64,000 nucleotides of DNA, taken from positions 189,644,353-189,708,352 of the forward strand of contig OZ024743.1 of assembly GCA_964016885.1 (NCBI GenBank), written 5' to 3'. The notes beneath the pieces are model-generated. The model was not told the origin of the DNA. It worked only from the letters and a program-made list of their open reading frames with translations, and did not search any database. Shown here one piece after another: positions 21,097 through 33,807 of this stretch (positions are counted from its first letter, which is position 1; each line of letters starts with the position of its first letter). The position numbers and the translations under genes are program-made. The DNA comes from Eledone cirrhosa. Lineage: Eukaryota; Mollusca; Cephalopoda; Octopoda; Eledonidae.

Positions 21097-23599
21097 TGGC
21101 AGACAGTAAACGACCATCTGGTGCTCAGTATCGCAAACGCAAACTTGAAAATGAAAGGGAACTTGCAAAGCAAAAAGGATCATTTCTAAAATACCTTTGC
21201 AAAGGGAGAGAGACTGAAGGTGATGATGATGAAAATAACTCTATTTCTGTTTCTATTGATGAATTCTATGATGTAAGTATCATACAGCCAGGAAATGAAG
21301 ATATCTTTGATGAAAGACATGAAAATTCAGAAACAGAGTGTAAGGATGATGGATCAATCGAAAATGAAGTTTTAAATCTAAGTTACAGTGATCCTGCCAC
21401 CTGGCAAAAAAAGTGTAATGATAATGTTAGAAGGCTACTAGTTCAACATGGACCCGGAACAAGTTAAAAATATAAAGTTTCCTAAAGATAAGAATCGGAG
21501 AAAATTTTTAAACATTCATTATACTAGAAAGTTAATTAATGGTGAAGAAATTAATCGTAATTAGTTACAATATTCAGTATTACAAGACTGTGTTCTGCTT
21601 TTGCTGTAAATTGTTTAGTAAAAAACAATAGCTAGTCTATCAACTCTTGCAGTACATGGATCTGCAGATTGGAAAAATATGTCAGCTATACTATCATCTC
21701 ATGAAAAATCAACTGAACATTTTGAAAACTTTAATAACTGGAAAGAATTGGATTTGCGATTAAACAGAAATGCAACAATTGATGAGGAAAATGCTCATCT
21801 AATAAAACAAGAAGAACAATATTGGAGACATATTTTAGAACGTTTATTAACTTTAGTTCGGACACTTGGTGGACAAAATTTAGCCTTCCGAGGATCTGTT
21901 GATAAACTGTTTACTGCTGGAAATGGAAACTTTCTTAAGTTTGTAGAATATCTTGCTCTGTTTGATCCAATAATGAAAGAACACTTGAGAAGAATTAGAG
22001 ATAATGAAACCCATATACATTACCTTGGTAAAGACATGCAAAATGAACTGATACAGCTATTGTCAAATGCTATTATACATGAAATAGTAAAGTCCTGTCA
22101 ATCAGCTAAATATTTTTCAATTATACTGGACTGTACTCCAGATGTAAGTCACACAGTACAAATGACATTGGTAATAAGATTCATTGATATGCGAATGAAT
22201 GAAGTCAAGATTCGTGAACATTTTTTGACATTTATTAAACTGAAAGAAACTACTGGTGCATTTATGTCTGAATGTCTTCTACAAAAATTGGAAGAACTCG
22301 GGTTACCTATAGTAAATATATGTGGACAAGGCTATGATAATGGGAGCAACATGAAAGACAAACATAGTGGAATTCAAAAAAGGAATTCTAGACCTTAATC
22401 CTGGTGCCTTCTTTGTTCCTTGCAGTAGCCATTCACTAAATTTAGTTGTGAATGATGCAGCAAAATGTTGTCTAGAGGCCACTCATTTCTTTGATATATT
22501 GCAACGTATTTATGTGTTTTTTTCAAGCGCAACCTATCGTTGGGAAGTTTTGATGAAACGTGCCAACTCTAACAGTAAAACACGATGGGAGAGTCGTATT
22601 GACGCATTGAAGCCTCTGCGTTACCAGCTTGGCCCCGTGTGTGATGCACTAACTGAACTAGCTGATGATATTAATCTCAATGGATCATCTGGTAATACAA
22701 CACAATGTGATGCTGAAGCCCTAGCAAATGTTATATCAAATTATAAATTTATTGCTTGCCTTGTTTGGTACAATAGTTTATTTGAAATTAATATACCAAG
22801 TAAATTACTGCAAGAAAAAGACTTTGATATTCAGGCTGCACTTCAGCAGTTAAAACAAACAAAATCATTTCTTGAAAATAGCAGAACAGATGAAGTATTT
22901 CAAAGAAATTTGGTTGATGCTTCAGAGATAGCAAGAGAACTTGAAGTTCCATCGGAAGTCGAAAATGAAAAACAAATAGAAGAAAAAAAAGACAGTTTTA
23001 ATATGAAAGAATAGATGAACCAATTCAGGATCCGAAAGAAAAGTTCAAGATAGTTTTATTTTACTATATTGGACACAACAATTCAATCTATTAAAGAAAG
23101 ATTTGAGCAGATGAATTTAATCAGTGAACTTTTTGGATTCCTTTATGATTTGAAGGCACTGCAAAATAAGACAACAGAAAACATGAGTTATGGCTTGAAG
23201 CTTGAGTCTGCATTGAAATCGGGTGAATCAAAAGATATAGATGCAATAGATCTATGTAATGAACTCCAAGCCATTGCACGTTGTATACCAAAGAATGTGA
23301 ATCCACAAGCTTTGCTTCAGTATATTTGTGAGCAAAAACTTGTTGATAGTGGCCCTAATACAGTGGTTGTCTTGAGAATACTGTTGACATTACCAGTAAC
23401 AGTGGCCAGTGGTGAGCGCAGCTTCTCTAAACTTAAGCTGATTAAGACGTATTTACGATCCTCTCTGGTACAAATTAGACTTACAGGACTGGCATTAATA
23501 TCAATAGAAAATGAAATAGCTCATCAACTCAACATGGAGGATATTATATCTCTGTTTTCGAAATTAAAAGCACGCAAAGTTCACATTAAATTCAATTAG
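21097..23599 (+). pseudogene. Inner hAT transposase (ZMYM1-like), broken
   Basis: The first frame starts MADSKRPSGAQYRKRKLENE, a basic N-terminus typical of this group, and ends with a stop near 21465. Later frames carry SADWKNMSAILSSHEKSTEH (zinc-finger-proximal region, 21664 onward) and a DUF4371 core (GQNLAFRG, ILDCTPDVSHTVQ, GQGYDNGSNMK, PCSSHSLNLVVNDAA). At the end is the hAT dimerisation domain (TLPVTVASGERSFSKLKLIK, RLTGLALISIENE). There are at least one frameshift (near 22370-22400), several stops (21465-21630, 23012, about 23042) and other shifts, so no functional protein can be made. The DNA just upstream (TTTTTTTCAG at about 20993-21002) looks like a splice acceptor, so the original gene may have had a 5' intron. 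Confidence 0.9.
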
Positions 23600-23965
23600 T
23601 TTTGTCTTTATATTTAGTTTTAAAAGTAAATTTCGTTTTAATTAAATTTTTATTTAAACTTAATATTAGGGGCGCAAATTTGTGTCTATGCCTATAGTGA
23701 AATAATAGCTTGCGCCGGCCCTGGTCATTGGTCATGTCATTGATGAAGTGAAGCAAGCTTTGCCTGCCTGTCGGCTTGTTATTGTTAATCGATTTTATTC
23801 TCACTACCCTCATCTGCTTGTCGCTTGCTTTCATATAATATAAACACGGCCGCTGGCTATCGACGTGATTTTTTAGTCTTGAGTTTTTGTCATGACAATA
23901 AGGTATGTAGGCCGAAATACTAACTTCATAATGCATAAAGGTGAATAGGTATTCCATTTCAGAAT

Positions 23966-26696
23966 ATGAAAAAACAAAAAGGAGCGAGAGAAGAAAAGAA
24001 AAGCTTTGGTAAGCAAGGCTGCAACTTCAGCAAACATTTTTAAGTTCTTTTCGAGTGAAGCACAAACCGGAGCTGCAGGTTCAGAAAGTGATAGCCAATC
24101 TGTAGCTGGAATTACGAGTGATACTAATACCCGACCTGGAGCTGTCAGTGCTACCAAAGCTGGAGCTGAAATTATGGTGAGCGATACCCAATTCGGAGCT
24201 CAAATTACTGACACTGTAATTAATACTCAAACTCAAGTTGGAATTACTGTGAATGATACTCAATCCGTAGTTGAAAATACTGCTGCGAGTGAGGAAAGAG
24301 AACAGTCTCTTGATGAGCGTTCGGTTGCAACTGTGGATTACTTTGCGGTGCCAAAAACTGCCAGTGACACAAAACGGTTTTTTGCTTACCATCCAGTTCA
24401 GCCAAGACAAATTTCAAAGACAAAAGCTAATGTCTTTGTGCGACAAAATGGCACTGTTCGTAGTTGGTTGACATATTCGCAAAGATAGGAGGCTCTTTTC
24501 TGCACTGTGTGCTTAGCTTATTCCAAGGATACTGAACACAGTTCAGAAAGACTGGAGACATGTTCATCAGAGAATTGAGGAACATGAAAAATGCAGGTAC
24601 CACAATGACTGTGCAGAAACTGATTTTATCACTGTCAATGAGAAGGATGTCGGGGCTCAATTATTTGCTAAAGAGAGAAGCTTGCGCAAAGAAAAAATTC
24701 AGAACAACAGGGAAGTAATGCAACATGTAGACATTGTTAAAGTAATTGGAAAACGGGGTCTTAGCTACCATGGATCATCTTCTGAATCTGATTCAGCATA
24801 TGGGTTAGATAATCCTATTCTTGATCACGGCACCTTCTTAGAACTTGTTTTGCTTCTCAATAAGTATGACATCCTCCTAAAAGATCATCTGGAAAAGGTG
24901 ATCAAACAGAGTAAGAAAGCACATGACGCAGGCAGTAAAGGTCGTGGTAGCTCTTTGACTCTGATTTCAAAGACAACAGTTAATCTTGTCATTATGGTCA
25001 TTTCTTCCCTGATTAAAAGTGTTATTGTTGATGAAGTTCGACAAGCTGGCATGTTTTCGGTTCAACTGGATACAACCCAAGATGTTTCAGTGAAAGACCA
25101 ATGCTCCATAATTCTTCGAAACATCTTTGAAAATCAGATTTATGAAAGACTAATCGCAGTTGTGAACACCTCGGATTCCACCGGAAAAGGGATGTGCGAA
25201 CTGCTGAAAAAGACACTGGAGGAGAATAATATTAGTATTGGGAATTGCGTCTCAAATTCAACTGGTGGAGCGTTAAACATGCAAGGCATATATAATGGTT
25301 TTACAGCTTGGTTGACAAAAGAAGCTCCTGGACAGATTCATACATGGTGCTACACACATATACTAAATTTGGTCATACATGATGCTGCTTAGAATATTCT
25401 GGCTTCGTCATCACTATTTTCACTGATGAATCAAGTTGCTGTCTTTTTCCAAGAATCGTACAAACGCATGGATATTTGGGAGAATATCAGCAAAAATTCC
25501 AGAAAGAAGCATCTTCAGATCGGAGAAACAAGGTGGTGGGCTAAACATGCTGCTATTTCCAAAGTATTTGGCTGTTTCACAAACGCTAACCCTGATAATA
25601 ATCTTCACGTGGACGTAGTGCTAGCACTTTTGTCTATCGAAGAGAATGAACAAGCCCAGCCAGATATACGAGCAAAGGCCAGATCCCTCAACGATTCACT
25701 ATTGAAGTATGAAACTGTTACGACAGCTTTTACGTATCTTAGAATATTTGAATTGACCACACCGTTGTCAAAGTATCTCCAGACTAGTGGCATGGATGTT
25801 CTTAAAGCACATCAGTTTGTAATGAGCACGATAACTGAAGTGCAAACATACAGAGAGATGTAGAAGGGGTTCATCGTGCTGTGTCAGAATTTATTGACTG
25901 GACTTCCAAAAAACTGGAAGAACGTTCTGAAGCTGATGGGATTGAAACTGTTTTGACGCCTCAAGACTCCTTTCCAGAAAAAAAGAGAATGCCAGGAGAA
26001 AATGGAAAAGACGAACCTATAGCCAACGCAATGGAAGATTTTACTATGATTGTACATAATAAGATCACAGATCAAGTAGTCCAAAGCTTGAAATCGAGAT
26101 TTGAATCGAATGGTTCAATTTACAGAGATATGGCATGTTTATCGCCACTGAATTTCAGTGATATAGCCACCTGTCTGCCTCAGGATGCATTGGAAACATT
26201 AAGAAGCCTACTTCTTCGTTTTGAACCGAGTGCAACGAAAGAGAACTTACAACTTGAATTGATTAATCTTGCAAAAAATTGGAGCAGTCTTCGCAAAGGA
26301 CTTCCTGAAGAAAATGCCGCTGCCACTGCCAGACAATATGATGAATATGAAGGTGATCAAGTGGTTTCAACGGTTTGTAAGCGTTGTAAAAATTGTGCAG
26401 TGTGCGTTTATCAGACTCTGCAGGCTGACAACCTTTTGACTGATGCGTATGGACTAATAGGATTAGCTTATAAATTGATGCTGACTCTATCAACGATGCA
26501 AGTTGCCTGTGAACGTTCCTTCTCAACTTTGAAGTTTGTGAAGAACCGTCTAAGAAGTACACTAACTGAAAAGCATTTGGATGCTCTCATGCTCATGTGT
26601 GTAGAAAAAGATGTGCTTAGTCAGGTGGACTGCCAGGATGTTATTGACAAAGTCACTGAAAACAGTGACCTACTTAAGAAAATCTTGACTTTTTAA
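23966..26696 (+). pseudogene. Outer hAT transposase, few lesions
   Basis: The frame begins near an ATG at 23966 (MKKQKGAREEKK), shifts in an A-rich tract, and continues with SANIFKFFSSEAQTGAAGSE. A low-complexity region follows with repeated SDT/GI(T) units. Then comes a TTF-type zinc-finger-like part (KRFFAYHPVQPRQISK, WLTYSQR, then after a stop LFCTVCLAYSKDTE). The DUF4371-like core has VQLDTTQDVSVKDQ, NSTGGALNMQGIYNGF and HTWCYTHILNLVIHDAA. An in-frame TAG at 25390 and a frameshift near 25860 interrupt it. The hAT dimerisation domain ends it (STMQVACERSFSTLKFVKNR, LTEKHLDALMLMCVE). Only a handful of lesions separate it from an intact ~850-residue protein. It is unrelated in detail to the inner transposase. 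Confidence 0.9.
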
Positions 26697-26830
26697 ATGC
26701 TTTGTGTAAATTGTTTTCTTTTAAAAAACATTCTTTTTCAAAAAAACATTTATTTAATTTTGTTTATAGGGCCGGTTGCTTCGGATTTGCCAGGGCCGAT
26801 TTTAAGTCCCAATCCGCCTTTGATGTCAAG

Positions 26831-27700
26831 GTATGTTAATTTGAAACTTGGTGTTAATTTGTGGGTAAATAATATGCATTTGTAAATGCCTGCAACTACC
26901 AGTTTTTACAATAGATTCATAGACAAAGAAAAAGAAGTTCCATGTATGAACATGCTGAATACAAAACATACTTAAATAAAGAGGTGTTCATATGAAATAG
27001 ATCACTGTTAATTTTAACAATGAGTGTTCCAGTTATTCAATCAGCAGAATACCCTGTTCATGAAATTAATGTGCAAGTGTCTGAGTATTCCAAAGACGTA
27101 TACCCTAAATGGAATTGAAAGATTCAATATGACATAGAACATGACTTATCTGCCCATTTGAATTGAGTTACAATTCATCCAATGGGCTTCCAACCGTTTC
27201 TAACTACTCAAGTTCATGCACAAAGCATGGCTTATTTAGAGATATGGCAACTGACACATGCCTAAGATGACAGGCAGTGGGTAGATTGAAATCAGGATCA
27301 AATGATTATGAAGCAAACTTCTTAAAATTTCAGCCATGTATCCAATGTATTCTTACATAGCACATACATTAAGGCAATGTATGTTAATAGATTTAAAGAA
27401 TATCCTTTCACATATATTCTACGCAGATGCTGATGAAGAAATCAGTGTAAAAAAAAGCAGTGTGAAAGAGAAGTAATGACACATAAGAATACAGGTGTAG
27501 AAAGACAAAGGAAGAGAAACAATTCTTTCATTTGTTGTCAAATGTCACAGAAGGTAGTATATATCAACAATTGAAATTTCAGATCAATTTATATGAAACC
27601 AATTTCTACTCAACTTCCTGTGTTCAGGAATTGTTTCCTCTCATTTGTAATTTTTAATGTACATACACATACACACACATACATATATATACATATATAT
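26831..27700. other. Unassigned AT-rich DNA
   Basis: No recognised feature beyond a (CATA)n/(AT)n tract at 27661-27705. Confidence 0.5.
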
Positions 27701-27705
27701 ATATA

Positions 27706-27858
27706 AATGTGGTTGGTGTTAGGAAGGGCATCCAACTGTAGAAAACCTGCCAGACAGTCCTATGCGAGCAAGACAATCACTCTTGCCTCAAGTGGGAAAA
27801 CCCCCGTCCAAACCCATGCAAGCGTGGAACACGGACGTTAAACGTTGATGATGATATA
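27706..27858 (+). mobile_element. LINE/SINE 3' tail fragment
   Basis: AATGTGGTTGGTGTTAGGAA through CCTCAAGTGGGAAAACCC and CATGCAAGCGTGGAACACGG to (ATG)n. Close match to the tails at 13.2 and 34.5 kb, truncated at its 5' end next to an (AT)n tract. Confidence 0.9.
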
Positions 27859-28892
27859 TATATATGCATATACGTGTGTGGTGTGGTGTGTGTGTGTGTG
27901 TGTGCAAACACATGCATACATTCATGCACATTATACTCATGTAAGTTGGTAAATTTCATTACTGAATTTGTTTTCATTTAATTATTTAAGCTATGTAATA
28001 ATGATTTCTATGGACAAACCACCAACAGCTTTTATGTTTAAAAAAAAGGAAGTAAAAAGAGCTAAATCTCAATCGGGTATTCAATCATGAAAGAAATGAG
28101 AATCTTAGTTTTAATCTCATAGTTTGTATTTGTGCCCTCAACGTTTTTGTTTTTGTCCAATATCTAGTATCACCATGATTTAATGAACACTATATCCATT
28201 TACTAAATTTTATTTATATATTTTTCTACATGTCACGATTTGTGCTCCCAGTTATTTTTTATTCCTTTTGTTATCAAAATAAAATCATTATGACGCATCT
28301 GAAAATGTCTAACAAAGGATCCTTCTAAATATTGCCAATGAATTGTGGTTTTGTATTTTTTTTTAATGTAGCTTTTTTGGTATTTCTTGATTTGTTTGGC
28401 AATCTTGGCAATAAATTATTGAGAGCCAATGATGGTGCCTGTACATGTGTCATGATATTACAGAATCTGCAGCAAAACTTCCCTCAAATCTTCCAAAACT
28501 TCCCTACCATCGGAAAAAATAAAAAAAAGACTATAGTCAATGATGTGGTTCTTATACATTGTGTCAAACAAAAATATGGATATTATGGTTCTTGTGCATT
28601 TAATCATTTTCTAGCACCACCCAGAAAATATGTCTATAAAAAGTGAATAAAATAAAAGCTGATAACAAATGCTGCCAAAAGAGATTTAGACACAAATCAG
28701 CAGATTTTTAACAAATTTTAGAAGGAATTGCAACTTTGTGATGCAAAGCTACCATCACATTTACATTGCAGTATGCCAGTGATGATATTGATTATATTTT
28801 GTTCCATGTCTTTATAGGATACTAACTTCAGATTACTGATTACAAAGAAATTTTAATTACTCAATGCTAGATGCATGAAATGATATTTATAT
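27859..28892. other. Unassigned AT-rich DNA
   Basis: (GT)n at 27880-27903. The 104-codon plus-strand frame at 28332-28646 has no recognised motif and is flanked by AT-rich DNA. I do not call it a gene. Confidence 0.5.
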
Positions 28893-29035
28893 ATGATACA
28901 TCATCATCACCGTTTTGGCATCCAACCTTCTGTAGCATGGGTTGGATGGAATGTTTTTCAGCTGGATGCTTTTTTTTTTTTAAGCCAACCTTTTTAGTCA
29001 CTTCTCACGATATGCAGGGGTACAGTGTATATATT
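28893..29035 (-). mobile_element. LINE/SINE 3' tail, divergent
   Basis: The plus strand reads (CAT)n, CACCGTTTTGGCATCC, GTAGCATGGGTTGGATGG and CAGCTGGATGC, the reverse complement of the shared tail, with a poly-T expansion. Similar in state to the copy at 40705. Confidence 0.65.
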
Positions 29036-29870
29036 CTAAAATTGAGACATACACAACATTGGTTATATTATAAGAATAGGGAAATGTTAGATAAAATTCT
29101 GTTAGTGATAGATTCATGCAGAGAATATAGACTAATCAAAATTGAGTGCATCCAAAAATAAATCCAATATCAGAAAGGCTCAGGTATATTAATGATCAAA
29201 AGTGTTCCAAGTGTGATTGTTATCTTTTTGTATAATACCCCTTACTAAATTAATTACTGTTTCCCTTTCCTGAGTCAAGAAAAATTTAGCTACTCTTTCC
29301 AGCAGGTCGACTAACCACATAGAATCAGAATCTCCTCTGTTGTTACATATCAAAAAGGTGAAAAATACAGATGAACTAGTGTTTTTTTTTGTATGAACAT
29401 GACGATCTGATAAAGTGAAAACAACAATGAGAATGTAGTATACAAAATACAAATGAGAAGTTCTTTGTGGGTGGAAGAAAATGAGTTGTCGGAAAAGCTT
29501 TGAATGTCATCTTCAATGTACATTTATTTAGAATTAATAATTTATTCTGCCACATGTAATTTACATTAATTTGATATCACTTAATATGCTAAGAACTATT
29601 TTAGCACATCTTTCTATAATTTTTTTTAATAGATTGCTCTTTGGTTGATGACAAAAGAGATCACAGCCTGAAAATATTGATTAGATAGCAATTGACCAAA
29701 TATTTTAATTAGAATTCTTGAGGTTAGTAGTTATCAACTAGAAACACTGACTTTTACAGATATTGCCTAAATATGAATTCTTTCAAGAGTGCTTCACCCT
29801 CGAAGTAGCTTTGTATGCTCTTTTTATTTTACACAGAATTTATTTGATTTATTAATCTCAAGATATATAA
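29036..29870. other. Unassigned AT-rich DNA
   Basis: No recognised feature. Confidence 0.5.
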
Positions 29871-29871
29871 T

Positions 29872-30058
29872 GTTTCTACTTTTAGCACAAGGCCAGCAAT
29901 TATCCCAGTGAATTACTGGTACTTTATTTTATCAACCCCATAAGGATAAAAGGCAAAGTTAACCTCAGCAGGATTTGATCTCAGAACACAAAGGGCCATA
30001 ACTCTATGCTGCAACGCATGGTGTCTGATGCTCTACTGATACTGTCAAACAACCACCC
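29872..30058 (-). mobile_element. OR-type SINE
   Basis: Minus strand: head ending in the GCATCAGACACCATG region, B-box-like GAGATCAAATCC, CTTTTATCCTTATGGGGTTG, AAAGTACCAGTAATTCACTG and GGCCTTGTGCTAAAAGTAGA. It is essentially full length. Confidence 0.9.
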
Positions 30059-30067
30059 ACAAGATAT

Positions 30068-30204
30068 ATAATTGTTTCTACTTTTGGCACAAGGCCAGCA
30101 ATTATTCCAGTGCATTACTGGTACTTTATTTTATCGACCTCGTAAGGATGAAAGGCAAAGTCAACCTCGGCGGGATTTGAACTCAGATCATTAAGGGAAG
30201 ATAT
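30068..30204 (-). mobile_element. OR-type SINE, truncated, tandem to previous
   Basis: The same family as the preceding copy, directly adjacent and in the same orientation. It lacks the tRNA-like head upstream of the B box (GAGTTCAAATCCCGCCGAGG). Confidence 0.9.
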
Positions 30205-30779
30205 ATAATATCATCAGAAAATGTTTAATTTGAAAATCTTTTTATCATATAGTTCTAAGTTTAATACTACTACGTCGCACCTTATGTTATTAACTTCTAA
30301 TATGCAAAAGCCTATCTGGTGCCCTGTTCCTGATTAGTCTTGGTTTTTTCTCTTTTTTCTCTCTGCCAGTGATTGCTTTACAGGGTCAAGGGTGATGTCT
30401 TTCCTTCTCTAATTAAGCGAGGGAATAAATGAACAAAGACAAAAATCCATTTAATTTTATTTAGTGTTTGTAGGAAAACAGCATTAATATCTCAAAACCA
30501 CAGTTTTCCATTTATATATTTTTATACATATACTCTGGCATAAGGAAATCAATATTTTAATTACTTTTGACTAAATAGAGGTCACAATATATTTGATTTT
30601 CAAAAAATAAATTGCTAATTTGGCATTTCACCCTCTACATTATAATTATTACAGAGCATTTAATTATTTTTAATCATTTTCTATCCATCTTTTAATGATA
30701 ATTCTGAAAATGTTTGTATGTGTGTGACACTTGAAATGTTGGAGGAAATATTTTACATAGACTTCTATACTGTGTCTTA
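30205..30779. other. Unassigned AT-rich DNA
   Basis: No recognised feature. Confidence 0.5.
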
Positions 30780-30960
30780 TAAGAATGAAATGGTTCAGTG
30801 AATAAAATATTGGACTACAAGTGGATATATATTAAGTTCAAATCTATTGCAACAATTTCATTGTGTATTCAGTCAATATACTTAATTCTTCATGCTTCAA
30901 TTCAGCTAGCTACCAACCAGGAATACATATGTGATTGCTTTCTATGACAGAAGAATAGTC
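30780..30960 (+). mobile_element. tRNA-derived SINE, very divergent
   Basis: GGTTCAGTGAATAAAATATTGGAC-like A-box region, AAGTTCAAATC B-box region and CTTCAATTCAGCTAGCTACC resemble an eroded SINE of the 38.8/41.0 kb kind. Confidence 0.45.
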
Positions 30961-31529
30961 ACTCCAGAGAATTTACTCCTCAAACGTTTAATACAATAAC
31001 ATTTAAGAGTTTTGAAGTCATGATCTTTCTAAAACTATCCCATTCACTTTAAAATATCTGTGACAACTAATATAGAAATTGGGCTATATATATTCTTTAT
31101 TATAGGAATTGCAATGGTGATGTTGGTGGTGGAATTAGTGGTAGTGTTGTATGTATATATGAATAAACATTATCTGTATTCGCATTATTTTCCTTTATCT
31201 TCTCTTTCTCTTCTAACTTTAACCTGGTCATTGTTTTCACAGTGCCTTAATTTTAAGATATACAGTCAGAAATTGAAGTATGCGAATTTGCTTTAACACT
31301 TCTTGAAAAAATATTAAATATTCACTTTGCTCAAATAACACACTATAACGTGTTTTTTTAATGTTTTTATTCGTGGGCAAATTAGACTTGAATCACACGA
31401 ATTTGCTTTACATGCTGCATTCACGAACACATCTTCACATAAAAAGTGAACAGACTGTACTTCTCTTATTCTTATAAATTGGACTAATGATCTCTTTCAT
31501 GAAGGTAAAGAGAAAAGTTTATACAGCTT
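30961..31529. other. Unassigned AT-rich DNA
   Basis: The 78-codon frame at 31060-31296 is hydrophobic, but nothing else supports it as a gene. Confidence 0.5.
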
Positions 31530-31675
31530 GTCACCAGAGTCACACAACTCATTTCTTACAGCTGAGCAAACTGAAGTAAAGAGAAATAAAGGGTTATTGC
31601 TCAAGGATACAATGTGTATGATGACATTATAATCATGAGTCCAGTAGCCTACCCAATAAGCCATGCACATTCACA
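31530..31675 (-). mobile_element. tRNA-derived SINE, divergent
   Basis: Minus strand: GGCTTATTGGGTAGGCTACT (A-box region), CATGATTATAATGTC, then TTGAGCAATAACCCTTTATT, TTACTTCAGTTTGCTCAGCT and GTAAGAAATGAG, which is the order of the 4.0 kb SINE head and central domain. Confidence 0.75.
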
Positions 31676-32127
31676 TGCATATAGAGACAAAAATACAACA
31701 CACACACACATGTATGTATATATCGAGAGACATAGATAGATGAAGAGAGAGAGGGAGATTAATCTAATAAGCTTCTGCATAGTTTCTGTGTGCAAACTTC
31801 ACTCATAAGGCTTTGGGCAACCTAAAGCTATGTAAGAAGTAATTTATTCAAGGGTACAGATAATGGTATGGAATCAAAAATCACCATATTGTGAAGCAAA
31901 CATTTTATCAACTTAACCATGGTTTCACCAATATTTGGTTTATTAATGATAATCAATATTTGATTAGGAATATCTAAGTTTAAATCCTTTCAGTGTCAAC
32001 TTTCATTAAGCAGTCCACCTCCAAACCACTTCTAATGCATCAATAAAACAACTACCAGTATGCTAGTTAATTTGGTTAGATATATTTCTTTCCTCACAAA
32101 ATAAACACATAAAATTTATGTGTGTTA

Positions 32128-32162
<35 letters not shown>

Positions 32163-33371
32163 ATATTGATATGTGACTTTTGGATGCTGTAGATAAGCTG
32201 TTTTCTATATGTATAAAGTTTAGCAAGCTGCTTACATTAAATATAATCACTAGAGTTAGATGTGACAAATGATGGACTGTATCAGCAAAAGTCAATTTCT
32301 ATGTTTGCTAGCAAAAATAAATAAATATATTTAATATTTCAAAGGTGGAGTCTTTCCTTAGTACACAGTGGCTGATAAGAATAGTGTAAACTAGCTTGTA
32401 AGCTAAAGGAAGACAACAAAGGAGACGTGACCAAGGTAAGTTGCAGAAGCAAAAAAGAAGTAGGAAATGGGCTGAACAAAAACAAAAAATATAAAAAAAT
32501 ACTGGCATGGGGAGGGAAAGAGCAACATCTGATATTAAATGTATCTAAGGATATTTGATCAAGAATAATATATGAATTATTAATAAAAATCAAAAAAATA
32601 GTAAACAAATCTATTTCAAATAACGGAGAGAAAAAGGTTTTCAAAATGTAACCCAATGTTATATATAGCTGTTCTATATTAATTTCATATATATGAATTA
32701 GTCCTGGAACACACCACATGTGGGAGTTTTGATTCAAAGGATAAAAGCTGTATATATATATATATTCAATATAGAAAAAAACTTATTGAGAGTCTGTGAG
32801 AAGATAACGATAATAAAGTATTATTTAGAAAGCTTCTATTGACTTCATTTATAAACCCCTGAAATAAATGCAACTTCATTAGTGGAAGCATATTTGCGAA
32901 AGCAAATATTTAGCTAGGGAGTAGTTGGACATTCAGATATATGTTAACTAGTGATTCTCACAATTTACTATAATGTGAAGTTTAAATATGCCCACTCGTG
33001 CATTCTCTTTCTGAAATCCAGTTACTAAACAATAGCGATATACAAAGAACATGAAGTATTTTAAGAAATGTACTAGCTACTACACCTACGTGTTCATGTA
33101 TGTTAACATAATGTTTATTGCTGCTTGTATTTTATTTCGTATATTAAATTGGAAATAACTTTCATTTGTGCAGGAAAGTACACACAAAACAATACATTCA
33201 TTATTCACACGTACAATCATACATATTACGTATCTTAATTTTATTAAAAATTGTTAGTTTCTGTCTTTACATAATTTCATTTGAACAGTTCAATATGCGG
33301 AGACAAATGTGAATAAAGTTTATATAGGAAATCAGGCTTGAAGCTTTGTTCCTGCTTACCCTCTCTCTCTC

Positions 33372-33407
<36 letters not shown>

Positions 33408-33807
33408 CACACACACATTATATATATAGTATCTGCAAAAGAAACAACTGCATCTTTACCTCATCAGCCACATTGCTGGCATGCATTTTGATGTATTAAT
33501 GTGGTACTGTACTTGTAATGGCAGTTTGTACAACAAATTGGTGCACTGCTTTGTGTGCAATATGCATGTGACAATACCAAAACAAAGAATGGACATGATA
33601 ATTTATGGCTGTATTTTGACTAAAATAAATGTAATTACATAAAAATTTGTGACTAGAAATAAATAGACTAAACATGTAAAATGTGCAATTTGTTAATACT
33701 TGCCAGTTTCAAAAATAAGTGCTGAGGCCAATATGATTGTGTCAATGCTCAAACTATGTTTCAATATGGCTATAGTCTAATGACTGAAATGTATATATAT
33801 ATATATA
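31676..33807. other. Unassigned AT-rich DNA with poly-A and microsatellites
   Basis: (CA)n at 31700-31710, a run of about 30 A at 32130-32159, (AT)n at 32752-32765 and (CT)n(AT)n at 33361-33403. Opposing hydrophobic frames at 32308-32737 have no motif. No gene recognised. Confidence 0.5.

Larger units (their letters stand above)
20061..23723 (+). mobile_element. Inner hAT transposon, complete with TIRs and TSD
   Basis: The ends are exact 12-bp inverted repeats: CAGGGCCGGCGC at 20061 and GCGCCGGCCCTG ending at 23723. The 8-bp duplication GTCATTGG is perfect at 20053-20060 and 23724-23731. It is 3663 bp long and carries a broken ZMYM1/DUF4371-type transposase. The perfect duplication, against one mismatch for the outer element, agrees with it being the younger insertion, as nesting requires. 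Confidence 0.96.
19879..26822 (+). mobile_element. Outer hAT transposon, interrupted by an inner hAT
   Basis: The 5' end CACTGGCGGATTGG and the reverse complement of the 3' end, CAAAGGCGGATTGG, match at 12 of 14 bases. Further in, both ends share an inverted AGCAACCGG block. The flanking 8-mers are ATATCAAG (19871-19878) and ATGTCAAG (26823-26830), a target duplication with one mismatch. The CA...TG ends, 8-bp duplication and hAT transposase place it in the hAT superfamily. After removing the 3663-bp inner element and its extra 8-bp duplication, it is about 3.27 kb. The inserted element lies in the 5' non-coding part, upstream of the transposase frame. Confidence 0.93.

Noticed and set aside
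28332..28646. 104-codon plus-strand ORF
   Set aside because: Hydrophobic start followed by Lys/Asn-rich text, no motif, no splice context, and flanked by featureless AT-rich DNA.
32308..32737. Hydrophobic minus-strand ORFs
   Set aside because: Two frames overlap, both made of Phe/Leu/Ile from T-rich DNA, without motifs or splice signals.
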